Assembly: GCF_002906165.1 (NCBI RefSeq)
Contig: NZ_PPCN01000001.1
Location: 1-64,000 of the forward strand
Length of the DNA stretch: 64,000 nt
Direction of reading: 5' to 3'
From: Roseibium marinum
GTDB lineage: Bacteria > Pseudomonadota > Alphaproteobacteria > Rhizobiales > Stappiaceae
A program made the position numbers and the translations under genes. Numbering within the stretch: the first letter of the stretch is position 1; each line of letters opens with the position of its first letter. Below are positions 1 to 7,644 of the stretch, piece after piece. A model generated the notes under the pieces. That model was given only the letters and a program-made list of their open reading frames with translations. It was not told the origin of the DNA and made no database searches.

Positions 1-327
1 CACGGCAAGCCCGACATCTTCAACACTGACCAGGGATCGCAGTTCACCTCCGTGGACTTCACGGCGGTGCTGAAGAAAGCGGAGATCGCCATCTCGATGG
101 ACGGCAAGGGCGCGTGGCGGGACAACGTGTTCGTCGAACGGCTCTGGCGGTCAATCAAATACGAGGAAGTCTACCTCCACGCTTACAAGACCGTTTCCGA
201 GGCCCGCGTCGGCATCGGCCGCTATCTGACCTTTTACAATACCCGACGCCCTCACTCATCCCTTGACCGGCAGACGCCGGATCAGGCTTACTTCAACGCT
301 CTGACGCCGATGATGGTGGCGGCTTAA
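1..327 (+). mobile_element. IS3-family transposase OrfB, 3' end (partial)
   Basis: The reading frame is open from base 1, so the gene begins outside the window and only the last 108 codons are present. They show the rve/DDE integrase core: an NTDQGSQFTS motif carrying the second catalytic Asp, then DNVFVERLWRSIKYEEVY with the third catalytic acidic residue, and the FYNTRRPHSSLD signature near the C-terminus. These are diagnostic of IS3-family OrfB, which joins element ends to target DNA. The element's right inverted repeat should lie shortly after the stop, roughly 330-400, but the left end is missing so I could not delimit it. The element may mark the edge of an acquired block. Confidence 0.9.
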
Positions 328-802
328 TCGAGGCGAAAATCCACTTAGCGAAACGCCCGAAACTGTTCAGACGAACCGAGCCAGCTCTGACCCATCAGAT
401 GGGTCGTAATCAATGCTCTTTGGTATTAATCCTCATTCGAGGCCGAAACGGCCATCACTGAGTGAAAGCCTCTCCACTAAATCCGGGCAGATCCAGCCGT
501 TGAAAGGGCCAAGCGTTAAAATCTCAGTGTGATCAGGCTCCCGCAACCAAATAAAATGACCCACATAACCGCAGACGCTTTTGGAAAAAAAACGCGCGCG
601 GTGTCTTGTTGGTCACCACCCACGACAGGCGCTAAACGCAACACGCCTCACAAAGCAACACGGAAATTCCAGAACGATACAAATCAAAAGCCCCACCCGG
701 TAACAACGGTGGGGCTTTTTGCGTTCTATTGGCAATTGGCAAACCGGATTGTGCAGCTCAGCCAAATCTGCGCTGCAGCTTCACAGGCAGAGCTGTGCGG
801 GC
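328..802. other. Intergenic region beyond the IS3 element
   Basis: No convincing gene lies here. The first part is probably the right end of the IS3 element. An open frame of 115 codons at 529-876 has no recognisable domain and runs antisense into the end of the SDR gene, so I treat it as spurious. The only clear structure is the terminator at 686-719. Confidence 0.6.
686..719 (-). terminator. Intrinsic terminator, probably bidirectional
   Basis: A perfect 12-bp inverted repeat AAAAGCCCCACC / GGTGGGGCTTTT with a 10-nt loop. T runs follow the stem on both strands: five T on plus and four T then GATTTG on minus. It sits about 85 nt beyond the stop of the minus-strand SDR gene, so it most likely ends the TRAP/SDR operon. 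It could also stop read-through from the IS element. Confidence 0.85.
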
Positions 803-1555
803 TTAGTCGCGCAGGTCCGGCAAGCCGATGCCGGTGCTATCAAAGCCGCCGTCTGAGGCGACGACCTGACCCGTGACATAGCTTGCCTTGTCGCCGCACA
901 GGAAGACGATGACTTCGCCGATCTCGTCTTCGGAACCATAACGGTTCAGCGGAATGGCATCGTGATAGGCGGCGATGATAGCCGGCGAATGGACAGCCAT
1001 GGCCAGTTTGGTGCGCACCGGTCCCGGGCAGACGCAATTGGCGCGAATGCCGTGTTCGCCAAGTTCCGCCGCCTGCTGCTTGGTCATGTGGATGACGGCC
1101 GCCTTCGAAGTTCCGTAAGCGACCCGCAGCGTAGAGGCGCGCAGGCCCGAGATGGACGCGATGTTGACGATGGCGCCGCGGGTCTCACGCAGGGCCGCAA
1201 TGGCCGCCTGGGACATCAGAAAGACACCGTCCAGATTGGTGTCCATCACCGTGCGCCAGCGCGCGAAGGTGGTCTCCTCGATGGGCCCGAAATCCGCCAC
1301 GCCGGCATTGTTGACGAGAGCGTCGATCCGCCCGAATTTCTCCAGGACATCCTTGTAGAGCTGGTCCACGGCCTCGGGAATGGAGACATCACAGACAAAG
1401 GCCCGGGCGCCGTCGAGGTCCTTGGCAGCTTCGGCCAGCGTTGGTGCGTCGCGGTCGATCATGGCGACATTCCAGCCGTCGCGCAGGAAGAGCTTCGTGG
1501 TGGCAAGTCCGATGCCGCGGGCCGCACCGGTGACGAGAGCGAGTTTCTGTGTCAT
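803..1555 (-). CDS. SDR-family NAD(P)-dependent oxidoreductase
   Basis: A classical short-chain dehydrogenase/reductase of 250 residues, the usual family length. It has the cofactor motif TGAARGIG (residues 9-16), the NNAG motif (82-85), catalytic Ser134, and Tyr147 with Lys151 in YGTSK. It should oxidise an alcohol or reduce a ketone in the cytosol with NAD(P). The ATG start has GGGAG nine bases upstream. It is the last gene of a minus-strand operon behind a TRAP importer and a second SDR, so its substrate is probably derived from the imported acid. The exact substrate cannot be read from sequence. Confidence 0.9.
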   Translation of the reverse strand: MTQKLALVTGAARGIGLATTKLFLRDGWNVAMIDRDAPTLAEAAKDLDGARAFVCDVSIPEAVDQLYKDVLEKFGRIDALVNNAGVADFGPIEETTFARWRTVMDTNLDGVFLMSQAAIAALRETRGAIVNIASISGLRASTLRVAYGTSKAAVIHMTKQQAAELGEHGIRANCVCPGPVRTKLAMAVHSPAIIAAYHDAIPLNRYGSEDEIGEVIVFLCGDKASYVTGQVVASDGGFDSTGIGLPDLRD

Positions 1556-1576
1556 TTGAAGTTTTCTCCCGGAAAA

Positions 1577-2395
1577 TCAGATCGCGGCATTGCCCATGAG
1601 GATCGACATGCCGCCGTCAACGTGAAGATCGACGCCGGTGATGAAGCCGGCCGCGTCGGACGCCAGAAACAGGGCCGCCTCCGCGACATCCCACCCCGTG
1701 CCCTGACGCTTCATCGGCACCTGGGCCGCGCGCGCTTGCGCCACCGCCGCGCCATCGGTGGAGGTGGCCACATGAGCCTGAACGTGCGGCGTGTCGATCA
1801 TGCCCGGCACCACGGTGTTGGAGCGCACGCCCCGGGCGGCATATTCCGCCGCGACGCTGCGCGACAGTCGGCTGAGGGCCGCCTTGGAGGTCTCGTAGCC
1901 GACATAGGCGTAAGGGCCGTTGAGATGGGCCGCGAGGGTCGTGATGTAGACGATCGCGCCGCCGCCGTCCTGCTCCAGAACCGGCAGGGCGGCCCGGGTG
2001 ACGTGAAAGGCGGCATCCAGGTTGACGGCGAACACCTTGCGCCAGTCCTCGAGCGTCGTATCGGCGATGCCGCCACGGGTGCTGATCCCGATGTTGAAGT
2101 GAAGGATGTCGAGCCCGCCGAAGGCGTTGACGGCAGAAGTCACGGAGGCCTTTGCCACCTCGGGATCGGTCATGTCCCCGATGAAGGCAGCGGCTGTCCC
2201 GCCCTCGTCGCGGATCAGCTCGACGGTGGCTTTTGCGGCCGCATCGCTCCGGTCGACGACCAGAACCTTTGCACCTTCACGGGCGTAGAGAACGGCTGCG
2301 GCCTTGCCGTTGCCCCAACCGGGGCCGACGGACCCGCCGCCAACAACAAGGACGCGTTTGCCGGCGACGCGGCCTGTTTGTCTGGTCTCACTCAT
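1577..2395 (-). CDS. Divergent SDR-family oxidoreductase
   Basis: A short-chain dehydrogenase of 272 residues from the start that makes an ATGA overlap with the preceding dctM stop; a start 24 bases further upstream is possible but lies inside dctM. The YETSK active-site pair (Tyr167, Lys171) is intact. The nucleotide-binding loop is atypical and glycine-rich (GGGSVGPGWGNG, about 19-30). The usual NNAG is FNIG, and the catalytic Ser position appears to be Thr153 in YITTLAAH. The C-terminal half is otherwise ordinary, with a VPGMIDTP segment. It is likely active with NAD(P) but belongs to a diverged subgroup. It is co-transcribed with the TRAP genes and the SDR at 803. Confidence 0.85.
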   Translation of the reverse strand: MSETRQTGRVAGKRVLVVGGGSVGPGWGNGKAAAVLYAREGAKVLVVDRSDAAAKATVELIRDEGGTAAAFIGDMTDPEVAKASVTSAVNAFGGLDILHFNIGISTRGGIADTTLEDWRKVFAVNLDAAFHVTRAALPVLEQDGGGAIVYITTLAAHLNGPYAYVGYETSKAALSRLSRSVAAEYAARGVRSNTVVPGMIDTPHVQAHVATSTDGAAVAQARAAQVPMKRQGTGWDVAEAALFLASDAAGFITGVDLHVDGGMSILMGNAAI

Positions 2396-3759
2396 TGCAT
2401 CACCTGATCCGGCAGCCACAGGGCAATCTCCGGGAAGGCAACGACGAGGCCGAGCAGAACAAGCTGCACGATCACGAAGGGAATGATGCCCCGGTAGATG
2501 TCGCGCATCGCCAGCATGTTGCCCGCCGCGCCTTTAAGGTAGAACAGCGCGAAACCGAAGGGTGGCGTCAGGAAGCTGGTTTGCAGATTGAGCGACACCA
2601 GAATGGCGAACCAGTAGATCATCTGCGCCTTGTCGACATGGTCGCCCAGATCCATCAGCGGAACGATCGGTGCGAAGATCGGCAGCACGATCAGGGTGAT
2701 CTCGATCCAGTCGAAGAAAAACCCCATGACGAAGATCATCGCCATGATGGAGATCAGCAGACCCCAGTCGCCAAAGGGCAGCGCCCGGGCGGTGTCCACG
2801 ATGAAATGCTCTCCACCGACCTTGCGGAAGATGTAGGAGAAGGCCGTCGCGCCGACGAAGATGAAGAACAGCATCCCCAGCGACGTGACCGATCCGTCCA
2901 TGGATTCCCTTAGCGTCACCCGGGTCAACCGGCCGCGCAGCAAGCCGATCAGCAAGGCGGCCACGACCCCGACGCCCGAGGCTTCGGTCGGCGTGGCGAA
3001 ACCGCCGAGAATGGAGCCGAGGACAGCGAAGATCATCAGAAGCGGGGCAAGGACGGACTTCAGGGTTTCAAGCCAGAGACCGCCTTTTTCCTTGTCGGTC
3101 AGCGGCGGAGCCTTGGGAGCAAGGGAGGGCTGAAGAAACGACCGGGTGACGATGTAGATCACATAGCAGGCGGCCAGAAGCAGGCCCGGCAGGAGCGCGG
3201 CGACGAACAGTCGTCCGAGGGAAATCGACAGCAGGTCCCCCATGAAGACCAGCATCACGGACGGGGGAATAAGGATGCCGAGGGTGCCCGCGGAAGCGAC
3301 AGTGCCAGCGGAAAGCCCCTTGTCGTAGCCGTTTTCGAGCATGGTGGGCAGGGCCAGCATCGTCAGCATGATGACGGACGCGCCTATGATGCCGGTGGCG
3401 GCCGCCAGGATCGTCCCCATGAGAACGACCGCCAGGGCAAGGCCGCCGGGGACGACCCGCATCAGCCGCTGCAGGGTCAGCAGAAGGTCTTCGGCAATGC
3501 GGGTCTTCTCCATGATCAGGCCCATGAAGATGAACATGGGGGCCGCGACGAGGACCGCGTTGTCGATGGTGCCGGAAAAGATCCGGTTGGGCAGCAGGGT
3601 TGCATGCACCAGGCGCATGTCGCCGGTCCAGATCGCGAGCAGCCCGAAAATGAGGCTCGTTCCCATCAGCATGATCGCGACCGGTGCCCCGGAGAACAGC
3701 AGCACGATCAGCGACAGGAACATGGCGCCCGGCAGGACCGCGGAGATCGTTTCGATCAT
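2392..3759 (-). CDS. dctM: TRAP transporter large permease (DctM type)
   Basis: A 455-residue hydrophobic protein with a dozen or so membrane segments. It has DctM hallmarks such as a GTLGILIPPSVMLV loop and a late LTPPFGFALFYLKG loop. This is the sodium-coupled membrane subunit that moves the substrate delivered by DctP. It starts 3 bases after the dctQ stop with GGGAG upstream and overlaps the next SDR by ATGA, so the five genes form one transcript. The order DctP-DctQ-DctM is the standard TRAP arrangement. Confidence 0.95.
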   Translation of the reverse strand: MIETISAVLPGAMFLSLIVLLFSGAPVAIMLMGTSLIFGLLAIWTGDMRLVHATLLPNRIFSGTIDNAVLVAAPMFIFMGLIMEKTRIAEDLLLTLQRLMRVVPGGLALAVVLMGTILAAATGIIGASVIMLTMLALPTMLENGYDKGLSAGTVASAGTLGILIPPSVMLVFMGDLLSISLGRLFVAALLPGLLLAACYVIYIVTRSFLQPSLAPKAPPLTDKEKGGLWLETLKSVLAPLLMIFAVLGSILGGFATPTEASGVGVVAALLIGLLRGRLTRVTLRESMDGSVTSLGMLFFIFVGATAFSYIFRKVGGEHFIVDTARALPFGDWGLLISIMAMIFVMGFFFDWIEITLIVLPIFAPIVPLMDLGDHVDKAQMIYWFAILVSLNLQTSFLTPPFGFALFYLKGAAGNMLAMRDIYRGIIPFVIVQLVLLGLVVAFPEIALWLPDQVMQ

Positions 3760-3762
3760 GGA

Positions 3763-4296
3763 TCAGGTCTCCCAGGGGCTTTGCAGCATGTCGGGCCGGC
3801 GAAGAGCGACAATGACCTTGAAGAGGACGGCCAGCCCGCCGGAAATGGTCAGCAGCGCGCCGATCGGGATCACCGACTTGATGATCCAGCGGTTCGGCAG
3901 GCCGACCCCGCCGGAGCTGCCTTCTCCGCGCTCGAAAGAGCGCAGCACGAAGTCGTATCCGAACCAGGTCAGCAGCAGCATGAAAGGAATGAGGAAGGCG
4001 ACGATGGCCACGATCTCCAGCCACAGCCGGGTGTCCTGGCGCATGTTGGCGGAGAAGATGTCGATCCGCACATGGGCGTTGGCGAGATAGGTCCAGCCGA
4101 AGCAGAGCACCGCGATCGCACCGTGAATGTGCCACTCCAGCTCCTGGAGCTTGAAGGAGCCGGTGGAGAAGAAGCGCCGGCCGATAACGTCATAGAGAAT
4201 GACAGCCGCCAGAACGAGCAACAGCCAGCCGCATAATCTTGCCGCCAGGCGGCAGGGGATCGCCAGCAAATCGGAGAGCCGCAGAAGAGTGTTCAT
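3763..4296 (-). CDS. dctQ: TRAP transporter small permease (DctQ type)
   Basis: A 177-residue protein with about four transmembrane segments and the DctQ-like stretch HVRIDIFSANM near residue 75. It partners with the DctM protein to form the membrane complex of a TRAP importer. The ATG start has AAGG eight bases upstream. It lies between the binding protein and the large permease of the same operon. Direct repeats of GTCTGGCCTT lie between it and dctP. Confidence 0.92.
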   Translation of the reverse strand: MNTLLRLSDLLAIPCRLAARLCGWLLLVLAAVILYDVIGRRFFSTGSFKLQELEWHIHGAIAVLCFGWTYLANAHVRIDIFSANMRQDTRLWLEIVAIVAFLIPFMLLLTWFGYDFVLRSFERGEGSSGGVGLPNRWIIKSVIPIGALLTISGGLAVLFKVIVALRRPDMLQSPWET

Positions 4297-4364
4297 CAGA
4301 CTTACCTTGGGTCTGGCCTTAAGTCTGGCCTTGCATCCGGCGAGATGGCGCGGGACAACAGCCG

Positions 4365-4395
4365 GAAGGACCGGGCGCGGGGCGCCCGGTCCTTC
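4365..4395 (-). other. Very stable stem-loop right after dctP
   Basis: A perfect 14-bp inverted repeat (GAAGGACCGGGCGC / GCGCCCGGTCCTTC) with a 3-nt loop starts four bases past the dctP stop on the minus strand. There is no T-run, and dctQ follows in the same direction, so it is more likely an mRNA-stabilising or partial-termination element than a full terminator. It would raise binding-protein transcript over permease transcript. Confidence 0.75.
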
Positions 4396-4398
4396 GGA

Positions 4399-5421
4399 TT
4401 ATTTCAGGTAGGCAAGGTCGGACCAGGTCTGGAAGTTCTTGCGGAACTCCGACAGGCTTTCCCATGCGCGCTTGAAATCCGGATCGGCTTCGGACTGCTC
4501 GACGACGACCTCGTCCCAGGACTGGCTGAAGGCGGTCATCATCGCGTCGTTCCATTGATGCACCTGGACACCGGCGGCCTTGAGGTCTTCCAGCGGCTGC
4601 AGCTGCTTGGCTTCCCCCTCGGCGGCGGTCAGGGCGACATTGGCCTGACAGGCCGTCTGAATGACGGTGCGCTGCTGGTCGGACAGGCCGTCCCAGACGT
4701 CCTGATTGACGATGAAGGTGATCAGCGACGTCTGCTGGTGCCATCCCGGGAAGTAATAGTGGGAGGCATACTCGTTCATGCCGACCGCCTTGTCGATCAG
4801 CGGGAACGAGACTTCAGCGGCGTCGATGGTGCCGAGACGAAGACCGGTCAGCGTGTCGGCGACAGGCATGGACTGGGCTTCGACGCCGAGCTTGCCCATA
4901 ACGGCCGCGCCAAGACCGAAGACGCGCATCTTGATGCCCTGAAGATCTTCCGGCTTGTTGATTTCCTTGGCGAACCAGCCGGAGGCTTCCGGCACCAGGA
5001 TGGCGCAAAGCTCTGTGTGGATGTTGTATTTGGCCGTGATGTCGGCCCACAGTTCATTGCCGCCGCCATAATACCACCAGGCTGTATAAGCGCGCACGTC
5101 CGGCCCGAAGGGAACGGCGGTGAAGATCGCCGCGGACGGGATGATCCCCTGAGCGAAGCCGGGGCTGTACCAGCCCGCGTCCACGGCACCGGTGGAGATC
5201 GCATCCCACATTTCATTGCCGCCGACGATGGCGCCCGGCTCGTTGAACTCGATCTTCAGATCGCCGCCGGTCAGGGCTTCCACCTGTTCGGTCAGGCGAA
5301 TGCCGCTATCTCCCAAAAGGGGAAGGGATGAGGGGTAGACGCTCTGCATGACAAGCGTTTCGGCCTGAGCTGCGGCTGAAAGTGAAAGCGCCGCGGCAGC
5401 GGCAAGTGCAAAAGTCTTCAT
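4399..5421 (-). CDS. dctP: TRAP substrate-binding protein, TakP-like
   Basis: A 340-residue periplasmic solute receptor. It has a clear Sec signal peptide of about 20 residues ending AAAQA|E. The mature protein has the DctP pattern: an ASGWFAKEI segment, a DLQGIKMRVFGLG segment with the carboxylate-binding Arg, and LGTIDAAEVSFPLID followed by YFPGWH. That arrangement resembles TakP-type receptors for 2-oxoacids and related organic acids, so the ligand is probably a monocarboxylate. The start has GGGAGG upstream. It is the first gene of the operon and faces the IclR regulator across about 200 bases. Confidence 0.93.
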   Translation of the reverse strand: MKTFALAAAAALSLSAAAQAETLVMQSVYPSSLPLLGDSGIRLTEQVEALTGGDLKIEFNEPGAIVGGNEMWDAISTGAVDAGWYSPGFAQGIIPSAAIFTAVPFGPDVRAYTAWWYYGGGNELWADITAKYNIHTELCAILVPEASGWFAKEINKPEDLQGIKMRVFGLGAAVMGKLGVEAQSMPVADTLTGLRLGTIDAAEVSFPLIDKAVGMNEYASHYYFPGWHQQTSLITFIVNQDVWDGLSDQQRTVIQTACQANVALTAAEGEAKQLQPLEDLKAAGVQVHQWNDAMMTAFSQSWDEVVVEQSEADPDFKRAWESLSEFRKNFQTWSDLAYLK

Positions 5422-5483
5422 CGGATTTTCCTCCCGTTTGCGCGTTCATCTCTGGTGAATGCCACCGGCTATTCTCAGGCAGT

Positions 5484-5498
5484 ATCCATATTATGGAT
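5484..5498. promoter_or_regulatory. Candidate IclR operator
   Basis: A perfect palindrome ATCCATA-T-TATGGAT in the 200-bp gap between the divergent TRAP operon and the IclR gene. Many alphaproteobacterial IclR proteins bind sites of the TTCCATAT..TGGAA kind, so this is the likely operator controlling both directions. An extra half-site ATATGGATA overlaps the IclR start codon at about 5619-5627. Confidence 0.6.
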
Positions 5499-5621
5499 GA
5501 TATCGCGGTTGTAAGGGTAGCGTCATGAAACACAAAATGTAAGGGAAAATTTGCAATCTGTTGAATTATGGAAAAAAGAAAGACAGAATAGGACACCTGA
5601 TGAGATTTTAGTATCTACAAT

Positions 5622-6443
5622 ATGGATAGTGCAATGCAACAAAAAGAGGCGGAGCCGGGCGGGGCGCAGAGTGTCGACCGGGCGCTCGGGTTGCTGTCGG
5701 CGATCGCCCGGGCAGGCGGAAACGCCGTATCGATCAACACTCTGGTTGAGCAAAGCGGGCTGAGCCGCCCGACCGTCCGGCGCATGCTGCTGGCGCTCAT
5801 CCGGGCCGGAATGGTCGAACAGGACAAGGACAGCCGGTCCTATGCCCTGGGGCCTGAAAGTTATGTCATCGGTCTGATGGCGAACCGGCGGTTCGATCTT
5901 CTCGATCTGGCGATTGACAGTCTTGGCGCCCTGGCGCGGGACAGCGAGGACACCTGCTTTCTGTCGATCCGGCGGGGATGTCATTCGGTTTGCCTGCACA
6001 GGGAGGATGGTCCCTTTCCCATTCGCACTTACGCCCTTCAGGCTGGGCAAAGGCACCCGCTCGGGGTTGGAGCCGGTGCGATGGCGATCCTGGCGGCACT
6101 GCCAGACCGGGAGGTGGACGACGTGATCGCCGACAACGCACAAACCCTGGCGAGCGGCTATCCGGGCTATACGCCGGAGCTTCTCCGGGACCATGTGAAA
6201 GAAACCCGGGCGCGCGGCTGGTCCGTCAATCCCGGGCTTTATTTGCCGAATTCATGGGCGGTGGGCATTGCGCTCATGGCCCCGAGCGGAGAGCCGATCG
6301 GGGCCCTGTCGGTCGCGGCGCTGGACACGCGCATGCAGCCCGACCGCCAGCTCGAGATTGCCGGTCTTCTGAAACGTGAAAAACGCACGATAGAAGCGAA
6401 GCTGAACAGAAAACTGGAATTCAACAATCCAGGCACGGCCTGA
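5622..6443 (+). CDS. IclR-family transcriptional regulator
   Basis: A 273-residue protein with an N-terminal winged helix (about 12-75, including LSRPTVRRMLLALIRAGMVE) and a C-terminal IclR effector-binding domain (about 90-260, with HREDGPFPIRTY and HPLGVGAGAMAILA). IclR proteins sense small aromatic or short-chain acids and control adjacent catabolic operons. It is divergent from the TRAP/SDR operon and heads a plus-strand run with the thiolase, acyl-CoA synthetase and PCC-domain genes, so it probably controls both. Confidence 0.93.
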   Translation: MDSAMQQKEAEPGGAQSVDRALGLLSAIARAGGNAVSINTLVEQSGLSRPTVRRMLLALIRAGMVEQDKDSRSYALGPESYVIGLMANRRFDLLDLAIDSLGALARDSEDTCFLSIRRGCHSVCLHREDGPFPIRTYALQAGQRHPLGVGAGAMAILAALPDREVDDVIADNAQTLASGYPGYTPELLRDHVKETRARGWSVNPGLYLPNSWAVGIALMAPSGEPIGALSVAALDTRMQPDRQLEIAGLLKREKRTIEAKLNRKLEFNNPGTA

Positions 6444-6474
6444 CCGCCCTGCCGGGACGCCCGGGAGAAACAAG

Positions 6475-7644
6475 ATGAACCATGCGCAGATTGTGGGTTG
6501 GGCCCACAGCAAATTCGGAAAGTCCGAAACGCCGGGCCTGGAAGGCTTGATGGCGGAAGTCGTGCCCGCCGCTCTCGAGCATGCCGGTGTCGGTGCGCCG
6601 GACGTCGACGGCATCTTCGTCGGTGTCTTCAACAACGGGTTTTCCGCCCAGGCATTCGAGGGTGCGCTGGTTGGCATGGCGCTCGACGACTTGCGCAATG
6701 TGCCGGCCGTGCGCCTGGAAAATGCCTGCGCAACCGGCTCCGCCGCGCTTTATGCGGCGATGGACTTCATCGCAGCAGGCCGCGGCAAGGTTGCCCTGGT
6801 CGTCGGCGCGGAGAAGATGACTGCCGTTCCCACGTCCCGTGCCGGCGACATCATGCTCAGCGGCTGCTACCGGGAAGAGGAAGACCGGGTCGATGCGGGC
6901 TTCGCGGGTATTTTCGGCAAGATTGCCCAGACCTATTTTCAGGAAAACGGCGACCATTCCCTAGAGCTTGCGATGATCGCGGCCAAGAACCACAGCAATG
7001 GCCTGCGCAACCCTTACGCCCATATGCGCAAGGATCTGGACGCGACCTTCTGCAACACGGTCACCGACAAGAACCCGCTGGTGGCCGGTCCCTTGAGGCG
7101 GACCGATTGTTCGCTGATTTCCGACGGCGCCGCGGCGCTTGTCCTTGCAGCACCGGATGTGGCGGAGAGCCTGGGCCGGGCCATCGGCTTCCGGGCGCGC
7201 AATCAGGTGAATGATGTCCTGGCCCTGTCGCGCCGCGACGTGACCGAATTTGCCGGCGCGCGGGGAGCGTGGAAAGCTTCGCTGGAAGAGGCGGGCCTGT
7301 CCCTTGACGATCTGGATATGGTGGAAACCCACGATTGTTTCACCATTGCCGAGCTGCTGGAATATGAGGCCATGGGGCTGGCCGGGCGCGGCCAGGGTGG
7401 CCGGGTCGTTCGCGAGGGGATCACCGCGCGCGACGGCAAGCTGCCGGTCAATCCTTCCGGAGGGTTGAAGTCGCGGGGCCATCCGCTGGGCGCCACCGGT
7501 GTTTCCCAGCACGTGATGGCGGCGATGCAACTGGCGGGCGAAGCCGGAGACATGCAGCTGCCCGATGTCGGGCTGGCCGGTGTCTTTAATATGGGCGGTG
7601 CCGCCGTCGCGAACTACGTGTCCATTCTGGAGCGGGTAAAATGA
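6475..7644 (+). CDS. Thiolase-family protein (SCP2/acetyl-CoA acetyltransferase type)
   Basis: A 389-residue thiolase fold protein. The acylated nucleophile is Cys85 in ENACATGSA, and the later motifs are THDCFTIAEL and SRGHPLGATG. The canonical C-terminal Cys of degradative thiolases is replaced (FNMGGAAV), as in the SCP2-like branch where the HDCF motif is the characteristic element. It probably cleaves a beta-ketoacyl-CoA or condenses acyl-CoAs. GGGAG precedes the ATG. It overlaps the acyl-CoA synthetase gene by ATGA, so activation and chain cleavage are coupled in one operon. No partner DUF35 protein is present, which many members of this branch have. Confidence 0.88.
   Translation: MNHAQIVGWAHSKFGKSETPGLEGLMAEVVPAALEHAGVGAPDVDGIFVGVFNNGFSAQAFEGALVGMALDDLRNVPAVRLENACATGSAALYAAMDFIAAGRGKVALVVGAEKMTAVPTSRAGDIMLSGCYREEEDRVDAGFAGIFGKIAQTYFQENGDHSLELAMIAAKNHSNGLRNPYAHMRKDLDATFCNTVTDKNPLVAGPLRRTDCSLISDGAAALVLAAPDVAESLGRAIGFRARNQVNDVLALSRRDVTEFAGARGAWKASLEEAGLSLDDLDMVETHDCFTIAELLEYEAMGLAGRGQGGRVVREGITARDGKLPVNPSGGLKSRGHPLGATGVSQHVMAAMQLAGEAGDMQLPDVGLAGVFNMGGAAVANYVSILERVK

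Noticed and set aside
529..876. A 115-codon open frame between the IS3 element and the SDR gene
   Set aside because: No domain, odd composition, crosses the terminator and runs antisense into the SDR gene.
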